From NCBI GenBank assembly GCA_944380945.1, contig CALWJG010000084.1:1-6914 (forward strand): 6,914 nt of DNA, written 5' to 3'. A program made the translations under genes and the position numbers. Of this stretch, positions 1-5,781 are shown piece by piece. The notes under the pieces are model-generated. The model was not told where the DNA came from, made no database searches, and saw nothing but the letters and a program-made list of their open reading frames with translations. Every line of letters begins with the position of its first letter. The stretch's first letter is position 1. The stretch comes from an uncultured Agathobaculum sp. (GTDB lineage: Bacteria; Bacillota; Clostridia; Oscillospirales; Butyricicoccaceae).

Positions 1-61
1 CACGGCCCAGGCCGCCCTCTCTTGGCCTTCGGCCAATTCACCTTGTGCCCCCGGATTTTAT

Positions 62-93
62 GAAAGCAGCGGTTTCACCGCTGCTTTCTGTTT
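62..93. terminator. Strong stem-loop, possible terminator (either direction)
   Basis: The arms GAAAGCAGCGGT (62-73) and ACCGCTGCTTTC (77-88) pair perfectly over 12 bp around a TTC loop. On the plus strand the stem runs into a T-rich stretch (85-93), as in an intrinsic terminator for a convergent plus-strand gene. On the minus strand the 3' end of the stem is followed by TTTCATAAAATCC, a weaker U tract. It may act as a second or backup terminator for the phn operon. Confidence 0.5.
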
Positions 94-133
94 GAATGCG
101 CGTCTGCGGCGCGAGGGCTTTTTCGACAAACTG

Positions 134-166
134 AAGGGGAACTGCCATCGGGCAGTTCCCCCTTTT
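134..166. terminator. Candidate phn operon terminator hairpin
   Basis: The arms GGGGAACTGCC (136-146) and GGCAGTTCCCC (151-161) form a perfect 11-bp GC-rich stem with an ATCG loop. It begins about 70 nt beyond the phnX stop codon and is the first strong hairpin the minus-strand transcript meets. The T run (163-166) lies on the plus-strand side. On the minus strand the stem is followed only by TTCAGTTTG, so the terminator would be of weak-tail or bidirectional form. Confidence 0.5.
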
Positions 167-231
167 CGCTTGTCGCCGCTGTGGACCACCTGTCCATGGA
201 GCGCACGTTTTTCCTGTTCCTGGGCTGGCGG

Positions 232-1011
232 TCAGCCCTGCGCCGCGATCCACGCGGGCAGATCGGCGATGGTTTGCAGCACATCGTCCGCACCGGCGTC
301 CAGAAAGGTCTGCCGCGCCCTCGCGCACGCCTGTGCGCGCGCATCCGCGGAAAGGGCGTGAAACTCCGCCTGTGTCAGGCCGAGCACGCTGCTGCCCTCG
401 ATCACGCCGAGCGACCGCACGCCCGCATTTTTCCCCTCGCGGATATCGGACACCGTGTCCCCCACCTTGACGACCTCGCGCACATCCTGCACGCCGAACT
501 GCTGCATGTTGCGGAAGATCATATAGGGATAGGGACGGCCAAAGCCGCCGGCGCTGTCCGGGCTGCACCAGTAGTCGGGCGCATAGCCCTGCTGCGCAGC
601 CGCGGGCACAACCACCGCCATCATGGAATCCGTGTAGCCGGTCGTCGAGCCGATCTGCAGCCCCATGCCGCGCAGCTGCGCCGCGGCATCGACAACGCCC
701 GGCTTGGGCGCCGCATAGTCGGACAGGCTCTCCATCAGCTTTTCCTCGAACACCCGGTAGATCGCCTCGACATCCGATTCCGCTGCGGGCTTCCCGGCCT
801 GCGCCTGCCACTGTGCGGCGACGCCTTCCATTTGCAGCATGGCGCGGATGTGGTCGCGCTTGAGCATGCCCATCGGCGCGCGGATCTCGTCCATGGTCGG
901 CTGCACGCCAAAGGCGCGGAACGCCTTGTCAAACGCCGCGACCGGCGCAAAGCAGCCGTAATCGACCGTCGTGCCCGCCCAGTCGAACACCACCAGCTTC
1001 AGCTTGCCCAT
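232..1011 (-). CDS. phnX: PhnX, phosphonoacetaldehyde hydrolase (phosphonatase)
   Basis: A cytosolic HAD-superfamily enzyme that hydrolyses phosphonoacetaldehyde to acetaldehyde and phosphate, the C-P cleavage step of 2-AEP breakdown. The protein is 259 aa, close to the usual length. HAD motif I is FDWAGTTVD (residues 9-17), with Asp10 as the predicted nucleophile. The cap segment PMGMLKRDH (46-54) carries Lys51, the expected Schiff-base lysine that separates phosphonatases from other HAD hydrolases. Motif II is STTGYT (122-127), Arg159 sits in GRPYPYM, and the Mg-binding motif GDTVSD is at 184-189. All key residues are present. The ATG at 1011 has a perfect AAGGAGG (1019-1025) seven bases upstream, inside the phnW coding region. 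The gene overlaps the end of phnW by 13 nt, so translation is probably coupled. It is the last gene of the operon. Confidence 0.96.
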   Translation of the reverse strand: MGKLKLVVFDWAGTTVDYGCFAPVAAFDKAFRAFGVQPTMDEIRAPMGMLKRDHIRAMLQMEGVAAQWQAQAGKPAAESDVEAIYRVFEEKLMESLSDYAAPKPGVVDAAAQLRGMGLQIGSTTGYTDSMMAVVVPAAAQQGYAPDYWCSPDSAGGFGRPYPYMIFRNMQQFGVQDVREVVKVGDTVSDIREGKNAGVRSLGVIEGSSVLGLTQAEFHALSADARAQACARARQTFLDAGADDVLQTIADLPAWIAAQG

Positions 1012-2108
1012 TTGCCCGCCTCCTTGAGAAAGTCCGCCATGATCGCGGCCAGTTTTTCAATGTCCTCCGCGTAGATCTCGCCGATGTTGCCCACGCGGAA
1101 GGTGTCCGCCTCCATCACCTTGCCCGGATAGAGCACATAGCCGCGCGCCTTGATGTAGTCGTACATCTCGCGGAAGGAAAACGCGCTGCCCGCGGGGTAA
1201 TAGAAGCTCGTGATGATCGGCCCCTGCACGGCGGAATCGAGGTAAGGCTGGAAGCCCAGCGCGCCCAGCCGCTCGACGAGCAGGCGCTGGTTGGCCGCAT
1301 AGCGCGCCGCGCGGGCAGGGATGCCGCCCTCCTGTACCAGCTCCTCCATCGCCTTGGCAAAGGCCAGCACCACATGGGTCGGCGAGGTAAAGCGCCATTT
1401 GCCGTCCTTCTCCATGGTCTGCCACTGATCGTACAGGTCGAGGCTGAGCGAGCGCGCCTTGCCCGCGCTCTGCTCGAGCAGGCTGCGGCGCGCGAGGATG
1501 AACGAAAACCCCGGCACGCCCTGAATGCACTTGTTCGCGCTCGAGATCAAAAAGTCGATGCCGTACTCCGCCATGGGGATGTCCACGCCGCCGAAGCTGC
1601 TCATCGCATCCACGATGAACACCCGCCCGGCATCCTTTACCACCCTGCCGACGGCTTCGATATCATTCAGGATGCCCGAGGTGGTCTCGCTGTGCACCAT
1701 GGAAACATGGGTGATGGCCGGGTCCTCGCGCAGCAGGCGCGCCACCTGCGCGGCGTCGGGCTGCCGGTTGTCCTCCTGCCGGTACAGCACATAGTCCAGC
1801 CCGGCGTGCCGCGCGATCTCCGCCATGCGCAGGCCGTAGGCGCCGTTGGCGCAGATGAGCAGCCTGTCCTCGCTGCCGACAACGCTGGTCAGCACGCTTT
1901 CCACGCCGAAGGTGCCGCTGCCCTGCATGAGCACGGCGGTATAGTCCGGCTCGGACACATGCGCCAGCTCGAGCAGCCCCGCGCGGATGCGCTGGGTGAT
2001 GGCCTTGTAGTCGTCATCCCAGGTGCAGTGGTCGAACAGCATCTCCCGCTTGACCGTGTCGGTCGTGGTCAGCGGCCCGGGGGTGAGCAGCTTATAATTG
2101 TGGTTCAT
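999..2108 (-). CDS. phnW: PhnW, 2-aminoethylphosphonate:pyruvate aminotransferase
   Basis: A PLP-dependent class V (fold type I) aminotransferase. It converts 2-AEP and pyruvate into phosphonoacetaldehyde and alanine in the cytosol and feeds PhnX. The product is 369 aa, very close to characterised PhnW enzymes. Visible family marks are the N-terminal LLTPGPLTTT (7-16), MQGSGTFGVE (61-70) near the PLP phosphate site, VDAMSS (166-171) with Asp167 for the pyridine nitrogen, and SSANKCIQG (189-197) with Lys193 as the PLP lysine. The start is set at the ATG at 2108 because AAAGGAG (2116-2122) lies seven bases upstream. An in-frame ATG at 2114 is too close to that site, and the frame extends further upstream only through a hairpin. 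The stop codon lies within phnX. A strong stem-loop separates the gene from the binding-protein segment upstream. Confidence 0.96.
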   Translation of the reverse strand: MNHNYKLLTPGPLTTTDTVKREMLFDHCTWDDDYKAITQRIRAGLLELAHVSEPDYTAVLMQGSGTFGVESVLTSVVGSEDRLLICANGAYGLRMAEIARHAGLDYVLYRQEDNRQPDAAQVARLLREDPAITHVSMVHSETTSGILNDIEAVGRVVKDAGRVFIVDAMSSFGGVDIPMAEYGIDFLISSANKCIQGVPGFSFILARRSLLEQSAGKARSLSLDLYDQWQTMEKDGKWRFTSPTHVVLAFAKAMEELVQEGGIPARAARYAANQRLLVERLGALGFQPYLDSAVQGPIITSFYYPAGSAFSFREMYDYIKARGYVLYPGKVMEADTFRVGNIGEIYAEDIEKLAAIMADFLKEAGKWAS

Positions 2109-2129
2109 ATCCATTCTCCTTTGGTTCTG

Positions 2130-2165
2130 ATGCAAAGGAGGCGCCCGCAGCGCCCCCTTTTGCAT
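2130..2165 (-). other. Intercistronic stem-loop between transporter and catabolic genes
   Basis: In the 67-nt gap, segments 2130-2144 and 2150-2165 pair over about 15 bp, with one bulged A, one G-U pair and a 5-nt loop. On the minus strand it is followed by CAGAACCAAAGG rather than a U tract, so it does not look like an intrinsic terminator. It sits just after the binding-protein stop and just before the phnW ribosome binding site. Protection of the upstream mRNA 3' end, RNA processing or partial attenuation are plausible roles. These are inferred from position only. Confidence 0.65.
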
Positions 2166-2175
2166 TGCTTTTCGC

Positions 2176-3168
2176 TTACTTGCACGCTTCGCTCAGTTCC
2201 TGATGCTGCTGCAGCAGGTCGACGGTCAGCTTCTCCGGGAAGGTCTTGGGATAGGCGGACTTGTTCGCCGCGTCGGTCTCCTCGCCCTCATAGAGCGCGT
2301 TGGGGTAGTAGCTCTGCAGCTCCGCGCGGCCGTTCTCGATGATGCACTGCGCCATCTCCATCGCCTTGGGGTTGGTGTTTTCGCCCTTGTCCAGCACGGA
2401 CACGGATTCGGTCAGCGAGAAGTTGCCCTCGGTCGGGTCGACATAGTCGATCGGCAGGCCGTCCGCCTTGTCCGCCACCGCCTGCTGGCGCAGGCCGAAG
2501 CCCACGGCGACCTCGCCCGCGCGGCACTTCTTGAGCGGGCCCGAGCCCGAGGACTCGATGTGGTCGCCCGCGTTGGCATAGATATCGGTCAGCACATCCT
2601 GCGCGCCGTCCTCGCCGTAGGCCGAGATCAGCGCCTGAATGAGCAGCCATGCGGTCGAGGAGGACTGGATGTCGGTCACGGACACCATATCCTTGTACAC
2701 CGGGTCGGCCAGATCCCTGATGCAGGTGGGCATGGGCAGGTTGTTTTCCGCCAGCACCTCGGTGTTGACGATGATCGCGCCCTCCTGGCTGGTGATCGGC
2801 GCGCAGTAATCCGGGAATTCCTCGATCGTATTCACGTCAAACTCCAGCGGCAGGAACATGTTGTTCTGCTCCTGTGCGCTCTCCGTGTAAAAGGTGGACA
2901 TGGTGACCAGATCCGCCTCGAGATTCGTGCCCTCGGCGAGCAGCTTGCCGCCCAGCTCGGAGGTGCCGAAGATCTGGAAGCTGTACTGTCCCTCATAGCC
3001 GTTCGCGTCGAGCGCATTCTTCATGGCGGTGACCGCCTCGTCGTCCGCGTTGGAGTAGATGACGACCTGCGCGTCCTCGCCCGCGCCGGCAGAGGAGCAG
3101 CCGGTGACGGACGCGCAGCCGCCGGCAGCGATCACGCCGGCAAGCATCATGGCAGCAATACGTTTCAT
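2176..3168 (-). CDS. Solute-binding protein segment, possibly also translated on its own (PhnS like)
   Basis: This is the 3' part of the fused frame and could be an independent 330-aa gene starting at the ATG at 3168. A ribosome binding site GAAAGGA (3180-3186) lies 11 nt upstream, slightly far but usable. The predicted N-terminus is a lipoprotein signal: MKR, a hydrophobic stretch (4-17), and lipobox VTGC with Cys24 as the likely lipidated residue; Cys18 is a weaker alternative. The mature part begins with VVIYSNADDEAV (35-46), typical of family 1 binding proteins of the iron/2-AEP cluster, which start with a short strand after a linker. Residues 85-120 and 160-230 read as the usual two-lobe fold. 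It would capture 2-AEP outside the membrane and deliver it to the permease. Ligand identity is inferred from the operon. Confidence 0.7.
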   Translation of the reverse strand: MKRIAAMMLAGVIAAGGCASVTGCSSAGAGEDAQVVIYSNADDEAVTAMKNALDANGYEGQYSFQIFGTSELGGKLLAEGTNLEADLVTMSTFYTESAQEQNNMFLPLEFDVNTIEEFPDYCAPITSQEGAIIVNTEVLAENNLPMPTCIRDLADPVYKDMVSVTDIQSSSTAWLLIQALISAYGEDGAQDVLTDIYANAGDHIESSGSGPLKKCRAGEVAVGFGLRQQAVADKADGLPIDYVDPTEGNFSLTESVSVLDKGENTNPKAMEMAQCIIENGRAELQSYYPNALYEGEETDAANKSAYPKTFPEKLTVDLLQQHQELSEACK

Positions 3169-4815
3169 GGGTTTGAGTTTCCTTTCTTTTCTGTGGTTTT
3201 TGACGGTTTTGCGCTGCGCCAGCGCCGAGAACAGCGCACGGGCAGCCAGATTGGTGAACAGGATCAGCAGGGACAGCACGAACACCTCGTTGAACTTGTT
3301 GACATACTGCAGCTGCTTGATCTTGGTGGTGATGACCATGGTGCGCGCGCCGGCGATGAAGATCAGCGCGGAGACCGTGACCATGGCGTTGATGAAGTAG
3401 TAGCTGAACACCTCGAGCAGGCTGGACGCCGCGTTGGGCGTCACCACGCGCACGATGGTCTTGAGCCAGCTGTCGCCCATCAGGCGGGCGGTGGTCTCCC
3501 ACCCCGCGTTCATTTTGGAGAGCGCGTTCTTCATCATCAGGTAGGGGGTGGAGAAAAAGTGGATGATGTTGCACACGATCATCAGCGAGAAGGTGTTCTG
3601 CAGGCTGGTGCCGGAAAAGCTGAACAGGAACGCCAGACCGAGCACCATGCCGGGGATGGTATTGGTGATGAGCGCGATGCCCTCGATCACCTGCTTGCAC
3701 CAGCGGTGCACGGTCGAGCGCGCGGTGACGAGCGCCGCGCCGTAGGAGACCAGCGTGCCGAACAGGGCGGTCAGGATGGCGACGAACAGCGAATTTTTAT
3801 AGACCGTGAACAGCTCGCTGTCCTGCAGGACCGCGGCGACGTGCTCGGTCGTGAACGTCGTGCGGTAGGGCCATTCCTCCACCAGCGGCACCACGAAGAT
3901 GACCGCAAAGATGGCCAGGATGGCGACCGACAGCACCGTGCCCGCCGCGCCCCAGCTCACGTCCCGCGCCGGGCTGCGGCGCAGGTCAGCGGCCGAGATG
4001 CGGTTGTAGCGGATGTTGAAGCGGTCGAGGAACTGCAGCAGCGCAATGCTCAGGATGCTGGGCAGCAGCATGACCATGGCCACGACCGCGCCCTTGTTGA
4101 AATCCGGCACCGCGCCGAGCATCTGGTTGTACAGCACGGTGGCGATGACCTCATACCGCCCGCCGACCGAGGCCGGGATGCCGAAATCGGTAAAGCACAG
4201 GAAGAAGGACTGCAAAAACGCGCCGGCCAGCGTGCCGAGCAGCGGCCGCAGCACCGCGATGCGGAAGGTGGCCAGTGGGCTGTCGCCCATCAGCTTGGAG
4301 ACCGTGATGGTCTTTTTGTCGATAAAGCCCATCGTGTTGTGGATGAGCAGGAAGGCGACCGGCACGGTGTAGATCACATAGCCGAGCAGCAGGCCGGAAA
4401 AGCCGTAGATGTCGAACAGCTGGAAGCCGAGCAGCCGGGTGATCAGCCCCTGCTTGCCAAACGAGTAGATGATGGCAAAGCCGTAGGTGATGGTGGGCAG
4501 GAACATGGGCAGCGTGGCGACGCCCTGCAGCCCGCGCTTGAAGCCCGCCGGCAGACCGGTGTAGTGGATCGCATAGGCGAGCGCAAAGGCGATCACGGTC
4601 GCAAGGCAGGCGGCCGCGCCCGATACGGCGAAGCTGTTGAGGAGCGCCTGCCCGAAGCCGTCCTGCGCCAGCACCTCGCGGTAAAACGCCGTGGTGAACC
4701 CGCCCTCATAAAAGGACTTGAGCAGCAGCCGCACCGCCGGGAGCAGCAGGAAGGCCGCGAACACAATGGTGACCGCGAGGAAGATCGCCTTGATCTCGGT
4801 GTTTTTTCTCCGCAT
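2176..4815 (-). CDS. 2-AEP-type ABC transporter: double permease fused in frame to lipoprotein-type binding protein (PhnU-PhnS like)
   Basis: One uninterrupted 879-aa frame. Residues 1-549 form an inner-membrane permease of the Fbp/2-AEP (PhnU2) type, with about 12 hydrophobic helices in two homologous halves. Each half has its own EAA-type coupling loop: LMGDSPLATFRIAVLRP (175-191) and LMGDSWLKTIVRVVTP (445-460). A permease of this family is normally about 550 aa and stops there. Here the frame continues through a basic linker (532-549) into a second signal-like helix and a 330-aa extracellular binding protein (from Met550). Since 12 helices leave the C-terminus inside, a thirteenth would place the binding protein outside, which is topologically sensible. 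The start at 4815 lies 4 nt after the ATPase stop codon (TAAGGCCATG), suggesting translational coupling. The frame stays open upstream to an ATG at 4857, but that lies inside the ATPase gene and adds a non-family basic peptide. Substrate assignment rests on phnWX next door. A lost stop or sequence error at the junction is possible. Confidence 0.85.
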   Translation of the reverse strand: MRRKNTEIKAIFLAVTIVFAAFLLLPAVRLLLKSFYEGGFTTAFYREVLAQDGFGQALLNSFAVSGAAACLATVIAFALAYAIHYTGLPAGFKRGLQGVATLPMFLPTITYGFAIIYSFGKQGLITRLLGFQLFDIYGFSGLLLGYVIYTVPVAFLLIHNTMGFIDKKTITVSKLMGDSPLATFRIAVLRPLLGTLAGAFLQSFFLCFTDFGIPASVGGRYEVIATVLYNQMLGAVPDFNKGAVVAMVMLLPSILSIALLQFLDRFNIRYNRISAADLRRSPARDVSWGAAGTVLSVAILAIFAVIFVVPLVEEWPYRTTFTTEHVAAVLQDSELFTVYKNSLFVAILTALFGTLVSYGAALVTARSTVHRWCKQVIEGIALITNTIPGMVLGLAFLFSFSGTSLQNTFSLMIVCNIIHFFSTPYLMMKNALSKMNAGWETTARLMGDSWLKTIVRVVTPNAASSLLEVFSYYFINAMVTVSALIFIAGARTMVITTKIKQLQYVNKFNEVFVLSLLILFTNLAARALFSALAQRKTVKNHRKERKLKPMKRIAAMMLAGVIAAGGCASVTGCSSAGAGEDAQVVIYSNADDEAVTAMKNALDANGYEGQYSFQIFGTSELGGKLLAEGTNLEADLVTMSTFYTESAQEQNNMFLPLEFDVNTIEEFPDYCAPITSQEGAIIVNTEVLAENNLPMPTCIRDLADPVYKDMVSVTDIQSSSTAWLLIQALISAYGEDGAQDVLTDIYANAGDHIESSGSGPLKKCRAGEVAVGFGLRQQAVADKADGLPIDYVDPTEGNFSLTESVSVLDKGENTNPKAMEMAQCIIENGRAELQSYYPNALYEGEETDAANKSAYPKTFPEKLTVDLLQQHQELSEACK
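3169..3186 (-). promoter_or_regulatory. Internal ribosome binding site for the binding-protein segment
   Basis: GAAAGGA (3180-3186) lies 11 nt before the ATG at 3168, inside the 3' end of the permease frame. It supports separate or additional initiation of the binding protein. In the frame one base later, the same ATG overlaps a TGA (ATGA), the common 4-nt overlap of coupled genes. The permease does not use that frame in this sequence. Confidence 0.55.
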
Positions 4816-4819
4816 GGCC

Positions 4820-5581
4820 TTACACCGCCGCCGCGCACGGGCCGCCGAACAGCGCATAGATATTGTTGCGCTTGATCTCCAGCTGGCTCAGGATGAACTT
4901 CCTGACAAATTCGTTCTCCGGCCGGTGGACGATCTCCTCCGGTCTGGCGTACTGCGAAATGCAGCCGTTTTCGATGATGAGCACGCGGTCGGACAGCGTC
5001 AGCGCCTCCTCCGGGTCATGGGTGACGATGAGCGTGGTCAGGCGGAACTCCTTGGCGATGGTCTGGATGCGCTCCTTGATGGATTCCTTGATCACGCCGT
5101 CCAGCGCGGAGAGCGGCTCGTCGAGCAGCAGGATGCGGGGCTTCATCACCAGCGTGCGCGCCAGCGCGACGCGCTGCTTCTGGCCGCCCGAGAGCTGGTC
5201 GATGCGCTTGTTCAGGTGGTCGCCCAGCCCGAGCAGCGCGATCATATCGTTGACCTCGCCCTCTGTGGAGATGCCGGGCTTGTTGCGCAGGCCGTAGGTG
5301 ATGTTCTGGCGCACATTCAGATTGGGGAACAGCGCATAGTCCTGAAACACGATGTTGAAGCCGCGCTTTTCCATGGGCGTGCGGGTGAGGTCCTCCCCAT
5401 TATAAAGGATCTGGCCCGCGTCTGCGTCCAGAATGCCCAGAATGATGTTGAGCAGCGTGGTCTTGCCGCAGCCGGACGGCCCGAGGATGGAGACGATCTC
5501 GCCGTCCTCCACCCGGATCGAGATATCCCGCAGCACCGGCACGCCGTCAAAGGATTTGCCGATCTGTTTGAGTTCAAGCAT
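4820..5581 (-). CDS. phnT: ABC transporter ATPase of the 2-AEP importer (PhnT type)
   Basis: The cytosolic nucleotide-binding subunit that powers the neighbouring permease. The 253-aa protein shows all ABC motifs: Walker A GPSGCGKTT (34-42), Q-loop Gln80 in VFQDYALFP, signature LSGGQKQR (130-137), Walker B ILLLDEP (150-156), D-loop SALD (158-161) and switch His188 in VTHDPEEA. The sequence resembles the spermidine/iron/2-AEP subfamily. Members of that family are usually about 350 aa with a C-terminal TOBE domain. Here the protein ends about 60 residues after the switch histidine, so the TOBE domain is absent. The ATG at 5581 is preceded by an in-frame TAA two codons upstream, which fixes the start. 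The best ribosome site, AAAGG, is about 14 nt away, so initiation may be modest. It is the first gene of the operon and is followed by the permease after 4 nt. Confidence 0.93.
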   Translation of the reverse strand: MLELKQIGKSFDGVPVLRDISIRVEDGEIVSILGPSGCGKTTLLNIILGILDADAGQILYNGEDLTRTPMEKRGFNIVFQDYALFPNLNVRQNITYGLRNKPGISTEGEVNDMIALLGLGDHLNKRIDQLSGGQKQRVALARTLVMKPRILLLDEPLSALDGVIKESIKERIQTIAKEFRLTTLIVTHDPEEALTLSDRVLIIENGCISQYARPEEIVHRPENEFVRKFILSQLEIKRNNIYALFGGPCAAAV

Positions 5582-5645
5582 GTTGATTTACTCAGCCTTT
5601 CTTGTTTTTCGCAGAATTTTTCTGTTCTTTTTCATTCGCACGGCC

Positions 5646-5675
5646 ATTATAGCAAGCCGCGCCCGCCCGTTTCCA
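5646..5675 (-). promoter_or_regulatory. Extended -10 promoter of the phn operon
   Basis: On the minus strand there is a perfect TATAAT (5646-5651) preceded by TGC, giving the extended -10 form TGNTATAAT. An imperfect -35, TGGAAA (5670-5675, 4 of 6 matches), lies 18 nt upstream. Transcription would start near 5639, giving a leader of about 58 nt before the ATPase ATG. It lies downstream of the rpiR terminator, so the operon has its own promoter. The weak -35 suggests dependence on an activator or on the extended -10. Confidence 0.7.
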
Positions 5676-5709
5676 TCACGAAATGAAAAAGCTTTTGTAA
5701 AGGTTTCCA
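5669..5709 (-). promoter_or_regulatory. TGGAAAC direct repeats flanking an AAAAGCTTTT palindrome, candidate operator
   Basis: TGGAAAC (minus strand) occurs at 5703-5709 and again at 5669-5675, the second overlapping the proposed -35. A 10-bp palindrome AAAAGCTTTT (5687-5696) lies between them. The copies are 34 bp apart, about three helical turns, which suits a dimeric or tetrameric regulator acting at this promoter. The repeats are visible; their use by the neighbouring RpiR protein is inference. Confidence 0.35.
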
Positions 5710-5710
5710 C

Positions 5711-5758
5711 AAGAAAAAGCAGGCGGTTTTGTGTAGCTTTTCTACACAAAACCGCCTG
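5711..5758 (-). terminator. Intrinsic terminator of the rpiR-family gene
   Basis: The arms 5720-5736 and 5742-5758 form a perfect 17-bp stem with a 5-nt loop. On the minus strand it is followed by CTTTTTCTT (5711-5719). It lies 23 nt after the regulator's stop codon and isolates that gene from the phn operon. The plus-strand side has no T run right after the stem, so it is directional. Confidence 0.9.
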
Positions 5759-5781
5759 TCCGGCTGATCTGTTCCTGTTTT

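Larger units (their letters stand above)
1..231. other. Non-coding tail downstream of phnX, rich in stem-loops
   Basis: No convincing gene is present. Reading frames that cross this stretch have no ribosome binding site and no recognisable protein. It holds two small GC-rich hairpins at 3-14 (CGGCC/GGCCG) and 22-36 (TTGGCC-TTC-GGCCAA), and two strong stem-loops at 62-88 and 136-161 that are listed separately. A plus-strand frame open at the left edge ends at TGA 61-63 immediately before the 62-88 hairpin. This could be the last codons of a convergent gene, but about 20 codons are too few to identify anything. The segment is best read as the transcription-end zone of the phn operon. Confidence 0.6.

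Noticed and set aside
181..1074. Plus-strand open frame opposite phnX
   Set aside because: Arg/His/Ala-rich shadow of phnX, which has all catalytic residues; no ribosome binding site or recognisable protein.
2109..2165. Upstream extension of phnW
   Set aside because: It would run through the intercistronic hairpin, and the AAAGGAG at 2116-2122 is correctly spaced for the ATG at 2108.
1374..2342. Plus-strand open frame across phnW and the intercistronic gap
   Set aside because: Antisense shadow of phnW; it crosses the hairpin and the end of the binding protein without any domain.
4816..4857. Upstream ATG extension of the permease
   Set aside because: The 14 extra residues are basic and Cys/Arg-rich, are encoded inside the ATPase gene and are atypical for the family; the ATG at 4815, 4 nt after the ATPase stop, gives a normal permease N-terminus.
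2203..4875. An 890-codon open frame on the plus strand opposite the permease and binding protein
   Set aside because: It mirrors the real gene. Its product is rich in R, H, D, Q and G with no membrane or domain pattern, as expected from the complement of GC-rich codons, and the minus strand encodes a clear transporter with conserved motifs.
4718..5686. Plus-strand open frame opposite the ATPase
   Set aside because: Shadow of a gene with intact Walker A, signature and Walker B motifs; its own product is featureless.
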